Assembly (NCBI GenBank): GCA_017792405.1 | Contig: CP051231.1 | Span: 1,280,011 to 1,344,010 of the forward strand | Reading direction: 5' to 3' | Length of the DNA: 64,000 bases | From: Oceanicola sp. | GTDB lineage: Bacteria; Pseudomonadota; Alphaproteobacteria; Rhodobacterales; Rhodobacteraceae | In this document: one piece after another, positions 18,712 through 27,538 of the stretch | Layout of the letters: the number at the start of each line of letters is the position of its first letter | Numbering within the stretch: position 1 is the first letter of the stretch | Program-made: the position numbers and the translations under genes | Notes under the pieces: generated by a model | What the model was told of the DNA's origin: nothing | Databases searched by the model: none | What the model saw: only the letters and a program-made list of their open reading frames with translations

Positions 18712-19812
18712 TCAGAAGGTGTAGCCCACGCGGAGGCCAACGCCGACGGCGGTGTTGCCGGAGAAGTCGCCGAAGGTGGTGCCGGGGGCGGTGGGGTTCT
18801 CGGTGCGGGCGTCGCCGACCCAGCTGTAGTTCACGCCGCCGGTGATGACGGCTTTGCCCACGGTGTAGCGGCCGGCGAGGCCGATCGAGGTGCGGCCATC
18901 GGTAGGGCCGAGGTTGCCGGAGAAGCCGCCGTTCTGGGCTTCGTAGCTGACGGTCGCGATGCCGGCGAAGTTGTCGGTGAAGCGACGGGCCACGCCCACG
19001 GTGTAGGTGATCACGTCATCCTCGTAATCAACCAGCGAGCTGCCGGTGGCGAGGTTGTAGCCGAAGGGTGTGATATCGAATTCCGACCAGTCGACCCAGC
19101 GGACCGAGGCCAGCAGCAGGGTGCCCTCGGCGATGCCGGTCTGAGCTTCGAGGTTCAGCGACTGCGGGAAGGTCGTTTCGAACGGAAGCGAGGGGCTGTT
19201 GTTTTCGATCGCCGCGAACTCATGCGTGATCGCGGAGTGGTAGGTCAGTGCGATGCGCATGGCGATCTCGGGCTTCTCATAGGCCGCGCCGATGAAATAG
19301 CCGAGTTCGGAGCTGGTCGGCGCCTGCAGCGAGTAGCCGTTGAAGAGCGCGACGTTGCCCTTGACCTGCTGCATCCGCAGACCGCCGTGGATCGAGAAGC
19401 CGCCATCAAGCTTGTACTTGGCGATCAGCTTGAGCTCGTCGACGTTGAGGTCGGCGTTGGAGCCGCCGTAGGCGTAGCCGGTGCCCATCGGATAGTAGAC
19501 ATCGGCGCCGAAGGGCTGCTCGAAGATGAAGCCGATCGAGAGGCGATCGTTCACGTCGGTCTTGAAGGCGAAGGAGAGCGAGGTGTAGTCGCCCGACATG
19601 TCGCCGGAATCCGGGCCTGCCGGGAAGGGGCCAAGCCCGCTGGCGGCGACACCGGACACATCCGGGCTGACGCGGCTGATCGAAAACTCGCCGTAGCTGC
19701 CCGGCTCATACATGAAGCCGATGGATTGCGTGGTGCGCTCGATTCCGCCCGCGGATGCGGCGGTTGCGGTGGCCAGAAGGGCTGCGGCGGCGCTGGTGGT
19801 TGTGCGTTTCAT
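18712..19812 (-). CDS. FadL/OmpP1-type outer membrane transport protein
   Basis: A 366-residue beta-barrel protein with a signal peptide (MKRTTTSAAAALLATATAASA) and a mature part resembling FadL/TodX porins. Alternating hydrophobic strands and aromatic residues continue up to the C-terminal RVGYTF. FadL proteins import long-chain fatty acids or aromatic hydrocarbons across the outer membrane; the substrate here is unknown. GGGGAGGAAA lies just before the ATG at 19812. It is followed by a terminator and so forms its own unit. Confidence 0.85.
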   Translation of the reverse strand: MKRTTTSAAAALLATATAASAGGIERTTQSIGFMYEPGSYGEFSISRVSPDVSGVAASGLGPFPAGPDSGDMSGDYTSLSFAFKTDVNDRLSIGFIFEQPFGADVYYPMGTGYAYGGSNADLNVDELKLIAKYKLDGGFSIHGGLRMQQVKGNVALFNGYSLQAPTSSELGYFIGAAYEKPEIAMRIALTYHSAITHEFAAIENNSPSLPFETTFPQSLNLEAQTGIAEGTLLLASVRWVDWSEFDITPFGYNLATGSSLVDYEDDVITYTVGVARRFTDNFAGIATVSYEAQNGGFSGNLGPTDGRTSIGLAGRYTVGKAVITGGVNYSWVGDARTENPTAPGTTFGDFSGNTAVGVGLRVGYTF

Positions 19813-19972
19813 TCGGTTTCCTCCCCGAAGTGTCTCCCGATTGACACCTTTTTGAGCAGGCCGTGATTTGTCGTCAATTTGTTACCCTGCGTCAGAGCGC
19901 AAAACAGGCGCTGGGTGGCGGGAATGTCGCAAAAATCGTGTCTTGCGGCACACAGCCACGGGCGCGTGGGGG

Positions 19973-20896
19973 TCAACGCGCGTTCGCGCGCAGGTTGATG
20001 AAGTTGCCGCCGAGGATCAGCGCCGCGCCAAGCACCACCCAGATATCGAGCGACTCGCCGTAGAAGGCCATGCCGACGAAGGCCAGCAGGGGCAGGCGTA
20101 TGAAGTCCATTGGCATGACGATGGAGGCGGGCGCGAGCGAGAGGGCGCGGGTCAGGCAGGTGTGGGCGGTCAGCCCGGCGACGCCGATCAGCACCACGTA
20201 GGGGATGGCCGAGGTGGAGGGCCATGTCATGTGGCCGTCGAGAAAGCCGCAGGCCAACCCGAAGACCGCCTGCATGGTGGTGATATAGAACAGGATGCAG
20301 AGCACCGAGGCCTGACGGGTCAGCACCTTGGTGAATATCGCGGTGAGGGCAAAGCCGACGGCTGCCGCCGCCGCCGCCGTCAGGCCGGGGTCGAGGTTGG
20401 TGAAATCGGGGCGGGCGACGATGAGCACGCCGATGAAGCCGAGCCCGGCGCTCAACGCCTTCACAGCCGTGAAGCGCTCGCCGAGGAAGAGCGCGGCCAG
20501 CAGGATGACCCAGAGCGGCGAGGTGAACTCGATGGAGATGACCTGCGCCAGCGGGGCCATCGTGATGGCGAAGAACCACAGGTTCTGCCCGGCGAAGTGG
20601 GCCACGTTGCGGGCGAAGTGGAGGTGCAGCTGGCGGGTGGTGATCTGGTGGGTCTGGCGCGTGGCGAAGACCAGTGAGACGATGATGAAGATCCCGACGA
20701 AGCTGCGATAGGTCATGATCTCGAAGGTATCGAGCTCGACCGAGACCTGCCGCCCGGCCACGGCCATGGTGGCGAAGGAGGCGATGGCGCCCAGCATCCA
20801 GCCCATCGCGGGCAGCAGGGCGTTGGATTCGGGTGTGCGGGGGCGGGCGGCGACTCCGGCGGGCGCGATCTCGCCGGGCGAGGGGCTGCGGCTCAC
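19973..20896 (-). CDS. DMT family transporter (EamA)
   Basis: A 307-residue protein with ten predicted membrane helices and two EamA domains. After a polar N-terminal leader (about 1-28) comes MGWMLGAIASFATMAVAGRQ. The second half starts near residue 165. It is closest in style to S-adenosylmethionine/RhaT-like drug-metabolite exporters. Its ATG overlaps the stop of an ABM-fold gene (ATGA), indicating coupling. The substrate is unknown. Confidence 0.85.
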   Translation of the reverse strand: MSRSPSPGEIAPAGVAARPRTPESNALLPAMGWMLGAIASFATMAVAGRQVSVELDTFEIMTYRSFVGIFIIVSLVFATRQTHQITTRQLHLHFARNVAHFAGQNLWFFAITMAPLAQVISIEFTSPLWVILLAALFLGERFTAVKALSAGLGFIGVLIVARPDFTNLDPGLTAAAAAAVGFALTAIFTKVLTRQASVLCILFYITTMQAVFGLACGFLDGHMTWPSTSAIPYVVLIGVAGLTAHTCLTRALSLAPASIVMPMDFIRLPLLAFVGMAFYGESLDIWVVLGAALILGGNFINLRANAR

Positions 20897-21177
20897 GCCT
20901 CCTCCTCGGTCACGGTGAAGTCGCGGGTGATCTCGCCGCTCGATTCGCCCCAGGCGGAGGATTTGGTGCGGGCCTGATGGGCGGCGAGGGCCTCGGGGCT
21001 TTCGAACAGCTCGTCGAGGTGCCAGACCATCGGATCATCACCCTGGGTCAGGTTGAAATGGATGTTGCCGGGTTCGGCACGGCTGAGGCGGATGTGCTCG
21101 GGCAGCAGCTTGCGGGCGGTCTCGGCCTGCGCTTCGGTCGTGCAGATGAGGCGGCCCTCGACGCGGATCTGTCCCAT
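20893..21177 (-). CDS. Putative quinol monooxygenase (ABM fold)
   Basis: A 94-residue ABM-domain protein with the YgiN-like pattern: MGQIRVEGRLICTTEAQAET, then HIRLSRAEPGNIHFNL, then FESPEALAAHQAR. The ATG at 21177 has GGGAGGAAA upstream and is preferred to a longer upstream start. Its stop overlaps the following transporter gene. Such proteins may oxidise quinols or act in detoxification, but activity is not established from sequence. Confidence 0.78.
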   Translation of the reverse strand: MGQIRVEGRLICTTEAQAETARKLLPEHIRLSRAEPGNIHFNLTQGDDPMVWHLDELFESPEALAAHQARTKSSAWGESSGEITRDFTVTEEEA

Positions 21178-21273
21178 GCTCTTTTTCCTCCCGGCTGCGA
21201 CTGGGCGGAAGGTGGGGCGGCGGGGGAGGAAGGTCAAGCGCCGAAGCGCCCGCCTTCGCCCCGCGCCCGGCGA

Positions 21274-22083
21274 TCACTCTGCCGCGTTGGGAAAGAACAG
21301 CTGTTTGCCGTTGGGGGCGAAGGCCTGAATGGCATCTTGCCCCTCGGGGCCGAGCAGCCATTTGGCAAAGGTCTCGGCCTCGACGATGCGGGTGGCGGGG
21401 CAGGCGGCGGGGCTGACGACGATGAGGCCGTACTGGTTGAAAAGCTTGGGGTCGCCCTCCACGAGGATCTCGAAATCGCTCTTGTTGGCGAAGGTGTCCC
21501 ATGTGGCGCGGTCGGTCAGCACATAGGCGCCCTGCGCGGTGCCGAGGTTGAGGGTGGCGCCCATGCCGGAGCCTGTCTCGAGATACCATGTACCCGAGGC
21601 GGCCTTGGGATCGGCCCCTGCCTCGGACCAGAGCGCAAGCTCAGCCTTGTTGGTGCCCGAGTCGTCGGCGCGGGAGGCGAAGGGGGCCTCGCTCTCGGCA
21701 ATGGCGGAAAGAGCGGCGAGGATATCGTCGCCCGCCGCGCTGGCGGGGTCGGCGGCGGGGCCGACGAGGATGAAGTCGTTATACATCAGTGTGTGGCGGG
21801 CCAGCCCTTTGCCCTCGGCCACGAAGGCCTCCTCGGCGGCGCGGGCGTGGGTGATGAGCATGTCGCCATCGCAATTGCCCGCGTTCTTCAGCGCCTGACC
21901 GGTGCCCACGGCGACCACGCGCACGTCGATCCCGGTTTTCTCTTCGAAGATCGGCAGCAGGTGCTCGTAGAGGCCCGAGTTCTGGGTGGAGGTGGTGCTT
22001 TGCACGGTGATGTGGCTCTGCGCGGTGGCGGGCAGCGCGCCCAGCAGGGCGAGGGCGGCGGCGGTGATGAGGGGGCGGATCAC
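21274..22083 (-). CDS. tupA: Tungstate ABC transporter, substrate-binding protein
   Basis: A 269-residue periplasmic protein with a signal peptide (cleavage after ATAQS region, about residue 22). The tungstate-binding signature STTSTQNSGL is at residues 29-38, matching TupA rather than molybdate-binding ModA. Further conserved segments are GTGQALKNAGNCDGDMLITH and RADDSGTNKAELALW. It binds tungstate in the periplasm for uptake. It is the last gene of tupB-tupC-tupA, overlapping tupC by four bases. Tungsten enzymes such as some formate dehydrogenases are likely clients but none is in the window. Confidence 0.9.
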   Translation of the reverse strand: MIRPLITAAALALLGALPATAQSHITVQSTTSTQNSGLYEHLLPIFEEKTGIDVRVVAVGTGQALKNAGNCDGDMLITHARAAEEAFVAEGKGLARHTLMYNDFILVGPAADPASAAGDDILAALSAIAESEAPFASRADDSGTNKAELALWSEAGADPKAASGTWYLETGSGMGATLNLGTAQGAYVLTDRATWDTFANKSDFEILVEGDPKLFNQYGLIVVSPAACPATRIVEAETFAKWLLGPEGQDAIQAFAPNGKQLFFPNAAE

Positions 22084-22823
22084 AGGATGAGTCTTCCTTC
22101 AAGGTAGGCTTGGGCCTCGGCAGAGGCGGGGGTGGAAAAGAAGCGGGGCGCGGGGGCGTGTTCGACGGCGCGGCCCTTGTGCAGAAACACGACATCGCCG
22201 GCGAGGCGCTCGGCCTGGGCGCGGTCGTGGGTAACGAGGATGACCTTCACGCCGCGCCCGGCGGCGCGCAGGGTGATGGCCTCGATCGCTGCGGTGGCCT
22301 TGGGGTCGAGCGAGGCGGTGGGTTCATCGAGCAGCAGCAGCGCCGGGTCGCCAGCGAGCGCCCGAGCCATTGCCAGCCGCTGCTGCTCGCCGCCTGAGAG
22401 CGAGCGGGCGGGAGAGGCGGCGAGGGCGGTGAGGTCGCATTGCTCCAATAGGTCGGAAATACGGGCCGGGCGCGCGGCGCGGGGCACGCCTGCGAGTTTG
22501 AGCGCATGGGCGAGGTTGGCGCGGGCGGAGCGGCGCAGGAGAACCGGTTTTTGGAAAACCAGCGCGGGGTGGGCGAGGCGCGGCGCGAGGTTGATCTCGC
22601 CCGCATCGGGCGGGATGATCCCGGCGATGGCGCGCAGCAGCAGGCTCTTGCCCGCGCCGTTCGGCCCCAGAAGTGCGGTGATGCCGGTGTGGCCGAGGGT
22701 CAGCGACACGCCCCGCAGCAGCGCCCGGCCGGAGCGCGACAGGTGCAGCCCGGATATGGCAATGCCCGGCTCGGCGTTGGGGGGCTCGGGCCGGGAGAGC
22801 GGGATGACGCGGCGCTCAGCCAT
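22080..22823 (-). CDS. tupC: Tungstate ABC transporter, ATP-binding protein
   Basis: A 247-residue ABC ATPase: Walker A GPNGAGKS at residues 53-60, signature LSGGEQQRLAMARALAGD, Walker B ALLLLDEPTASLDP and the switch histidine in VTHDRAQAERL. It energises the TupB permease. It overlaps tupB by eight bases and tupA by four, a compact operon. The ATG at 22823 adds a short N-terminal tail before the cassette. Assignment to tungstate follows from its partner tupA. Confidence 0.9.
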   Translation of the reverse strand: MAERRVIPLSRPEPPNAEPGIAISGLHLSRSGRALLRGVSLTLGHTGITALLGPNGAGKSLLLRAIAGIIPPDAGEINLAPRLAHPALVFQKPVLLRRSARANLAHALKLAGVPRAARPARISDLLEQCDLTALAASPARSLSGGEQQRLAMARALAGDPALLLLDEPTASLDPKATAAIEAITLRAAGRGVKVILVTHDRAQAERLAGDVVFLHKGRAVEHAPAPRFFSTPASAEAQAYLEGRLIL

Positions 22824-23523
22824 GCGCGGGCTCCCCGATCCGCTGGCGCAGGCCCATCAGGGCGGCGTTGATCGCCAGCGAGGCGACCAGCAGCACGATG
22901 CCGAGCGCTAGGGCCAGCGCCAGTTCGCCGCGCGAGGTTTCCAGCGCGATGGCGGTGGTCATCACGCGGGTCAGATGATCGATATTGCCGCCGACGATCA
23001 TCACTGCGCCGACCTCGGCCATGGCGCGACCCAGCCCGGCGAGGGCGGCGGTGACCAGTGCGGGGCGGGCCTCCCACAGTAGGGTGCCCATGGCCTGCGC
23101 GCGGGTGGCGCGCAGGGCGCGGAGGGTTTCGGAATATTCGGCGTCGAGATCCTCCACGACCTGACGGGTCAGCGCGGCGATGATGGGGGTGACCAGCACG
23201 ACCTGCGCGATGACCATGGCGGTGGGGGTGTAGAGCAGGCCGAGCACGCCGAGGGGACCGGCGCGGGAGAGCAGCATGTAGAGCACGAGGCCGACGACCA
23301 CGGGGGGCAAGCCCATTGCCGCCGAGACCGCGAGCGAGAGCGCCCCGCGCCCGCGGAACCGGCCCACGGCGAGCAGCGCTCCAAGCGGGAAGCCGATGGC
23401 GCAGGCGATTAGCACGGCCAGCCCAGTGACTTGCGCCGAGAGCGCGACGATCTCGAGAAAATCGGCATCCGCCCGGACGATCAGCCCGGCAGCCTCGGCA
23501 ATGGCCTCGCGGAATGCAGACAT
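22816..23523 (-). CDS. tupB: Tungstate ABC transporter, permease
   Basis: A 235-residue inner-membrane permease with about five to six hydrophobic helices and the EAA-type cytoplasmic loop (EYSETLRALRATRAQAM) that contacts the ATPase. The FLEIVALSAQVTGLAVLIAC start resembles TupB/ModB permeases. It is the first gene of the minus-strand tupB-tupC-tupA set, so the unit opens with the permease rather than the binding protein. Substrate is inferred from tupA. Confidence 0.88.
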   Translation of the reverse strand: MSAFREAIAEAAGLIVRADADFLEIVALSAQVTGLAVLIACAIGFPLGALLAVGRFRGRGALSLAVSAAMGLPPVVVGLVLYMLLSRAGPLGVLGLLYTPTAMVIAQVVLVTPIIAALTRQVVEDLDAEYSETLRALRATRAQAMGTLLWEARPALVTAALAGLGRAMAEVGAVMIVGGNIDHLTRVMTTAIALETSRGELALALALGIVLLVASLAINAALMGLRQRIGEPAHG

Positions 23524-23653
23524 GGCGGATGGCCCCTCCCAAGGCAGCTCGGGCGCATCCTAGGGGGGAATCGGGCGGGGCGGAAACCAGACTTTCGACT
23601 CTGTGGGGCCTTTGAGCGACGTGGCCGTTTGGTGGCGCTCAGGGGCGCGCATG

Positions 23654-23683
23654 AAAAAGGGGTGGTGCGCAAGGCACCACCCC
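23654..23683 (-). terminator. Rho-independent terminator after the beta-barrel gene
   Basis: On the minus strand a perfect 10-bp stem GGGGTGGTGC / GCACCACCCC with a 5-base loop is followed by TTTTT. It lies about 28 bases past the stop of the outer-membrane protein gene. This is a textbook intrinsic terminator. Confidence 0.9.
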
Positions 23684-23711
23684 TCTCATCGACCTCTGAT
23701 CGGGGACGCGA

Positions 23712-24305
23712 TCAGAAGTTGTAGCTCACGCCGATGCTGAAGGTGTCGTGCGACACGTCCAGACCATCGGTGTCACCAAAGTCGTTGAACTGGTGGTTCA
23801 GGTACTCACCGCGCACCGAGATCGACTCGGTTGCGGCATATTCCAGACCGGCACCCAGCACGTAGCCGTCGCCGCTGTCACCCTCGACGGTGAGGTTGGA
23901 GTAACCGGCGGTGGCGTAGGGCAGGAAGTTGCCCGCGTCGTAGCCGAGACGGCCTTTGAGCATCCACTCGTCGGCGTCTGCATCACCGGCGTCGGTGCCG
24001 ATGGAGAGGGAGCTGTAGGCCAGTTCGCCACCATACACGAGGCTGCCGTTGTCCCACAGGTAACCGCCGTAGAGGCCGTAGTTGTCGTTCACGTCGAAGT
24101 CGGTGGAAGCGGTGCCGTCATCCACTTCGCCCGAGCCGGTGCCGAAGGACAGGCCGACGTAGCCGCCGGACCAGTCGCGGCCAGCGTCGTAGACGGGCGC
24201 GGGAGCAGCGACCGGGGTTTCAACGATGACCGGGTCGAGGTTGCCTGCAAAGGCCGGGAGGGCCAGTAGAGCGGGGAGGGTGGCTGCTACGATTGTCTTC
24301 TTCAT
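23712..24305 (-). CDS. Outer membrane beta-barrel protein (porin-like)
   Basis: A 197-residue protein with a signal peptide (MKKTIVAATLPALLALPAFA) and an eight-strand-sized beta barrel rich in Gly, Tyr and Asp (RDWSGGYVGLSFGTGSGEV), ending in the aromatic FSIGVSYNF typical of BamA substrates. It resembles the Omp25/OmpA-like surface antigen family. The ATG at 24305 follows AGGATAAGAG. A strong terminator follows. High expression is plausible given the structured leader and dedicated terminator. Confidence 0.85.
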   Translation of the reverse strand: MKKTIVAATLPALLALPAFAGNLDPVIVETPVAAPAPVYDAGRDWSGGYVGLSFGTGSGEVDDGTASTDFDVNDNYGLYGGYLWDNGSLVYGGELAYSSLSIGTDAGDADADEWMLKGRLGYDAGNFLPYATAGYSNLTVEGDSGDGYVLGAGLEYAATESISVRGEYLNHQFNDFGDTDGLDVSHDTFSIGVSYNF

Positions 24306-24325
24306 GTCTCTTATCCTTGTGGTCT

Positions 24326-24360
24326 GTCCTTGTGGACGTGGTGTTTTGGTCCTCGTGGAC
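24326..24360 (-). repeat. Two 12-base palindromic repeats in the beta-barrel gene leader
   Basis: In the 5' untranslated region of the outer-membrane gene, GTCCACGAGGAC (24360-24349) and GTCCACAAGGAC (24337-24326) repeat at 23-base spacing. A degenerate third copy (CCACAAGGAT) overlaps the ribosome-binding site. Each copy can fold into a 4-bp mini-hairpin. They could be protein or small-RNA binding sites. Function is unproven. Confidence 0.5.
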
Positions 24361-24537
24361 GTGAGCCCATACAACGGCTCATTCAAGGTTTCCGTTCCTC
24401 AGAAAATGATCCGGTTCTGTCACGCTTTCGGGAGGGGGATGTGAGAGCGCTGTGAGGGCCGGGTGCAGGCGATGCACGCGGCACGCGGCCGAGGCCCCGG
24501 GGGCGGGGCTGAGGCTATCTGCGGCGGGGAAGGAAAG

Positions 24538-24627
24538 TGGCGGAGAGACAGGGATTCGAACCCTGGGTGGGCTTGCACCCACAACGGTTTTCGAGACCGC
24601 CCCGTTCGACCACTCCGGCACCTCTCC
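24538..24627 (-). tRNA. tRNA-Ser (anticodon CGA)
   Basis: A 90-base class II tRNA read on the minus strand. The 7-bp acceptor stem is GGAGAGG / TCTCTCC with discriminator G, and the CCA end is encoded. The D arm contains GGTCGAACGGG, the anticodon loop is CTCGAAA (anticodon CGA), there is a long variable arm (TGTGGGTGCAAGCCCACC), and the T arm carries GGTTCGAATCC. It decodes UCG serine codons. A possible -10 (TATACA) lies about 30 bases upstream. Confidence 0.97.
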
Positions 24628-24859
24628 GCGATCCCTGTGGTCTCAGGTGGCGCGGATGTATACGCGTGGGCCGGGCGGCGCAACCCCTTTGAGCGGGCCC
24701 GTTGCGTGCGTGCTATGCAAGGCGACGTGACAGAGGCTTCCGGGCAACCCTGCAGCGCCGAAATGCGCCGCCGCGATTGACCTGAGCGGTGCCTGCGATA
24801 TCAACGCGCGTGCAGGTGGGGGCCTAGCTGGTGTTGAAGCGCTGGGAGGCGCCCTGGTC

Positions 24860-26020
24860 ATGAAAGTCATCATTCTTGGTGGAGACGGGTTTTGCGGCTG
24901 GCCCAATGCGCTGCACCTGTCGGCGCGTGGCCATGATGTCATCATCGTCGACAACCTGAGCCGCCGGAAGATCGACATCGAGCTGGAGGTGGAGAGCCTC
25001 ACCCCGATCCGCCCGATCGGGGAGCGTCTGCGGGTCTGGAAGGAACTGACCGGCAAGGAGATCGGGTTTCATGACTTCACTGTGGGCGAGCATTATCACC
25101 GGCTGCTGACGCTGTTTCAGGACGAGAAACCGGATGCAGTGATCCATTTCGCCGAGCAGCGGGCGGCGCCCTATTCGATGAAATCGAGCGCCCACAAGCG
25201 CTACACGGTGAACAACAACCTCAACGCCACCAATGATGTGCTTTCGGCCATCGTGGAGAGCGGGCTGGACATTCACCTCGTCCATTTGGGGACGATGGGG
25301 GTTTATGGCTATGGCACGGCTGGGATGAAGATCCCCGAAGGTTACCTGAAGGTCTCGGTCGATACCGCCAACGGGCCGAGCGAGCAGGAAATCCTCTATC
25401 CGGCCAACCCGGGCTCGATCTACCACATGACCAAGACGCAGGATCAGCTGTTCTTTCACTTCTACAACAAGAACGACGGGGTGAAGATCACCGACCTGCA
25501 TCAGGGCATCGTCTGGGGCACGCAGACCGAAGAGACGGCGATGGACGAGCGGCTGATCAACCGGTTCGACTATGACGGCGACTATGGCACGGTGCTGAAC
25601 CGCTTCGTGATGCAGGCGGCCATCGGCTACCCGATGACCGTGCATGGCACCGGGGGGCAGACGCGGGCGTTCATCCATATTCAGGACACCTGCCGCTGCA
25701 TCGAGCTGGCGCTGAACAACCCGCCGGGGGACGGCGAGCGGGTGAACATCCTCAACCAGATGACCGAGACCCACCGTGTCCGCGACCTTGCGCAGATGCT
25801 GCGCGACCAGATGGGGGCGGAGATCGCCTATCTGGAGAACCCGCGACAGGAGGCGGAGGAGAACGACCTGCATGTGACCAACGACCGCTTTCTGGGCATG
25901 GGGCTGGAGCCGATCACGCTGGAGGCGGGGATGCTGGAAGAGGTGCGCGGGATCGCGGAGAAATACGCAGGCCGTTGCGACCGCGAGAAGATTCCCTGCG
26001 TGTCGCTCTGGAAGAGCTGA
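24860..26020 (+). CDS. sqdB: UDP-sulfoquinovose synthase
   Basis: A 386-residue short-chain dehydrogenase-fold enzyme that makes UDP-sulfoquinovose from UDP-glucose and sulfite, the head group of the sulfolipid SQDG. The NAD-binding motif GGDGFCGW is at 7-14, the active-site Thr145 in TMGVYG, and the catalytic pair Tyr188 and Lys192 in YHMTK. The GRCD-like C-terminal half is typical of SqdB. The remaining sulfolipid genes (sqdD, sqdC, glycosyltransferase) are not in the window, so it stands alone. The ATG at 24860 is unambiguous. Confidence 0.92.
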   Translation: MKVIILGGDGFCGWPNALHLSARGHDVIIVDNLSRRKIDIELEVESLTPIRPIGERLRVWKELTGKEIGFHDFTVGEHYHRLLTLFQDEKPDAVIHFAEQRAAPYSMKSSAHKRYTVNNNLNATNDVLSAIVESGLDIHLVHLGTMGVYGYGTAGMKIPEGYLKVSVDTANGPSEQEILYPANPGSIYHMTKTQDQLFFHFYNKNDGVKITDLHQGIVWGTQTEETAMDERLINRFDYDGDYGTVLNRFVMQAAIGYPMTVHGTGGQTRAFIHIQDTCRCIELALNNPPGDGERVNILNQMTETHRVRDLAQMLRDQMGAEIAYLENPRQEAEENDLHVTNDRFLGMGLEPITLEAGMLEEVRGIAEKYAGRCDREKIPCVSLWKS

Positions 26021-26147
26021 GGCGGGTCGCGCGCCCGTTTCACGCGGGTGGCGTTTCCTGCCGCCTGCCGTTCAAATTGCCGGGATCGGCTTGGAAACGC
26101 CCGCGCAAGGGCATATGCCAGTGTCGACCTGCCGATGTTCCGGAGAC

Positions 26148-27047
26148 ATGCGCCTGATGCTACGCCCTGCCCACGCCCTTTGTGCCGCCCTTCTGGCCGC
26201 GCTCCCTGCCTTCGGGCCGCACGGCGCGGTGCTGGCCGAGACCGGCGGGGCGCAGGCGGCGGAAGAGCCTACCAAGGCTCCGCTGGCAGAGGCGGAGACC
26301 CGGAAGCTCTTGGACGCCATCGGGATGGACCGACTGCTGCCGATCCTGCGCGAAGAGGGGCTGGCCTATTCGGTCGCGCTGGAGAGCGAGCTCTTTCCCG
26401 GCGCGGGGGGCGAGCTTTGGCCGGAGCTGGTGAGTGATATCTACAAGACCGAGCGGCTTGATGCGGTGATGCTGCGGCGCATGTCGGAGGAGATGGCGGG
26501 CGTGGATACCGCGCCTCTCTTCGAGTTTCTCGACAGCGAGCGGGGCCGCAGGATCATCTCGCTCGAAATCTCCGCCCGGAGTGCCCTGCTCGACGAGACG
26601 GTGGAGCAGATGAGCCGCGATGCCTTTGACGAGATGCGCGGGCAGGACAGCGAGCGGCTGGATGCGCTGCGCGCCTATATCGACGCCAATGATCTGGTCG
26701 AGACCAATATCGCCGGGGCGCTCAACTCCAATTACGCCTTTTACCAAGGGCTGGCCGCCGGGGGTGCGTTGCCTGCGGAGATGAGCGAGGAAGACATGCT
26801 GCGCGATGTCTGGATGCAGGAGCCAGACATTCGCGAAGAGACCGAGGCTTGGGTCTGGTCGTATCTCGCGATGGCCTACAAGCCGCTGGAGGATGCCGAC
26901 ATCGAGGCCTACACCGCCCTGTCGCAGACGCCGGAGGGGCGGGCGCTGAACCGGGCGATCTTTGCCGCCTTCGACACGCTCTTTGCCGATATCTCCCGCG
27001 ACCTCGGGCTTGCGGCCTCGCGGTTCATGATCAGCGAAGACATCTGA
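26148..27047 (+). CDS. Exported protein, DUF2059-like
   Basis: A 299-residue protein with an N-terminal signal sequence (MRLMLRPAHALCAALLAALP, cleavage near residue 30) and an all-helical mature part. Two similar segments (YKTERLDAVMLRRMSEEMAG and VWSYLAMAYKPLEDADIEAY) resemble the DUF2059 helical motif, suggesting an internal duplication. No catalytic residues are apparent. The start is uncertain between 26148 and 26157; both keep the signal peptide. It follows sqdB by 127 bases. Function unknown. Confidence 0.7.
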   Translation: MRLMLRPAHALCAALLAALPAFGPHGAVLAETGGAQAAEEPTKAPLAEAETRKLLDAIGMDRLLPILREEGLAYSVALESELFPGAGGELWPELVSDIYKTERLDAVMLRRMSEEMAGVDTAPLFEFLDSERGRRIISLEISARSALLDETVEQMSRDAFDEMRGQDSERLDALRAYIDANDLVETNIAGALNSNYAFYQGLAAGGALPAEMSEEDMLRDVWMQEPDIREETEAWVWSYLAMAYKPLEDADIEAYTALSQTPEGRALNRAIFAAFDTLFADISRDLGLAASRFMISEDI

Positions 27048-27150
27048 CACCCGACCAATTGCCCTGTTGGACAGCCCGGCGGGCCGTGCCATGCTGGCCT
27101 CCCGCGGCCTCCGGGGAGGGCGCGCGGGGAGACAAGGGAGGACACCAACC

Positions 27151-27444
27151 ATGTGCCATGTCTTTGCCGGGCAGGACCCGGAGCGCTATGCCACCACCAC
27201 GCGGCGGCTCAGGCTGAATGGTCAGAGCACCAGCATCCGGCTGGAAAACTCGTTCTGGGCCATTCTGGACGAGATTGCGGAACGCGACGGGCAATCCACC
27301 CCTGCCTTCATCTCCAAGCTGCACTCCGAGGTGCTTGAGTTGCGCGGCGAGCCGGTGAACTTTACCTCGCTATTGCGCGGGGCCTGCCTTGTGTTTCTGG
27401 AGATGAAAGCGGCGCCCGAAGAGCCCGCCATCGCCGCCGAATAG
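27151..27444 (+). CDS. Ribbon-helix-helix domain protein
   Basis: A 97-residue protein of the RHH_4 group. The DNA-binding ribbon is in the segment NGQSTSIRLENSFWAILDEI (about 24-43), followed by helix residues ERDGQSTPAFISKLHSEV. It may repress a nearby gene. The adjacent VOC/GMC operon carries two inverted repeats in its upstream region that could be its operator, but that link is only positional. The ATG at 27151 has GGGAGG nine bases upstream; upstream in-frame codons read through non-coding sequence. Confidence 0.75.
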   Translation: MCHVFAGQDPERYATTTRRLRLNGQSTSIRLENSFWAILDEIAERDGQSTPAFISKLHSEVLELRGEPVNFTSLLRGACLVFLEMKAAPEEPAIAAE

Positions 27445-27455
27445 GCAAAACCGCA

Positions 27456-27477
27456 GGGTAGTAGAAGGTTACTACCC
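27456..27477 (+). promoter_or_regulatory. Inverted repeat upstream of the VOC/GMC operon
   Basis: A perfect 8-base inverted repeat, GGGTAGTA-GAAGGT-TACTACCC, lies 12 bases after the RHH gene stop. With no T-run it is a weak terminator and could instead be an operator or processing site. Confidence 0.45.
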
Positions 27478-27503
27478 ACTTCTTCGCCCGCCTTGGCACC
27501 CTT

Positions 27504-27527
27504 GTTTCAAAGCAATCGCATTGAAAC
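27504..27527 (+). promoter_or_regulatory. Inverted repeat abutting the ribosome-binding site of the VOC gene
   Basis: The arms GTTTCAA and TTGAAAC are separated by ten bases. The right arm ends immediately before the AGGAGA ribosome-binding site. Dimeric repressors commonly bind such 24-base palindromes. The RHH protein upstream is a candidate regulator. Confidence 0.45.
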
Positions 27528-27538
27528 AGGAGAGCGAC

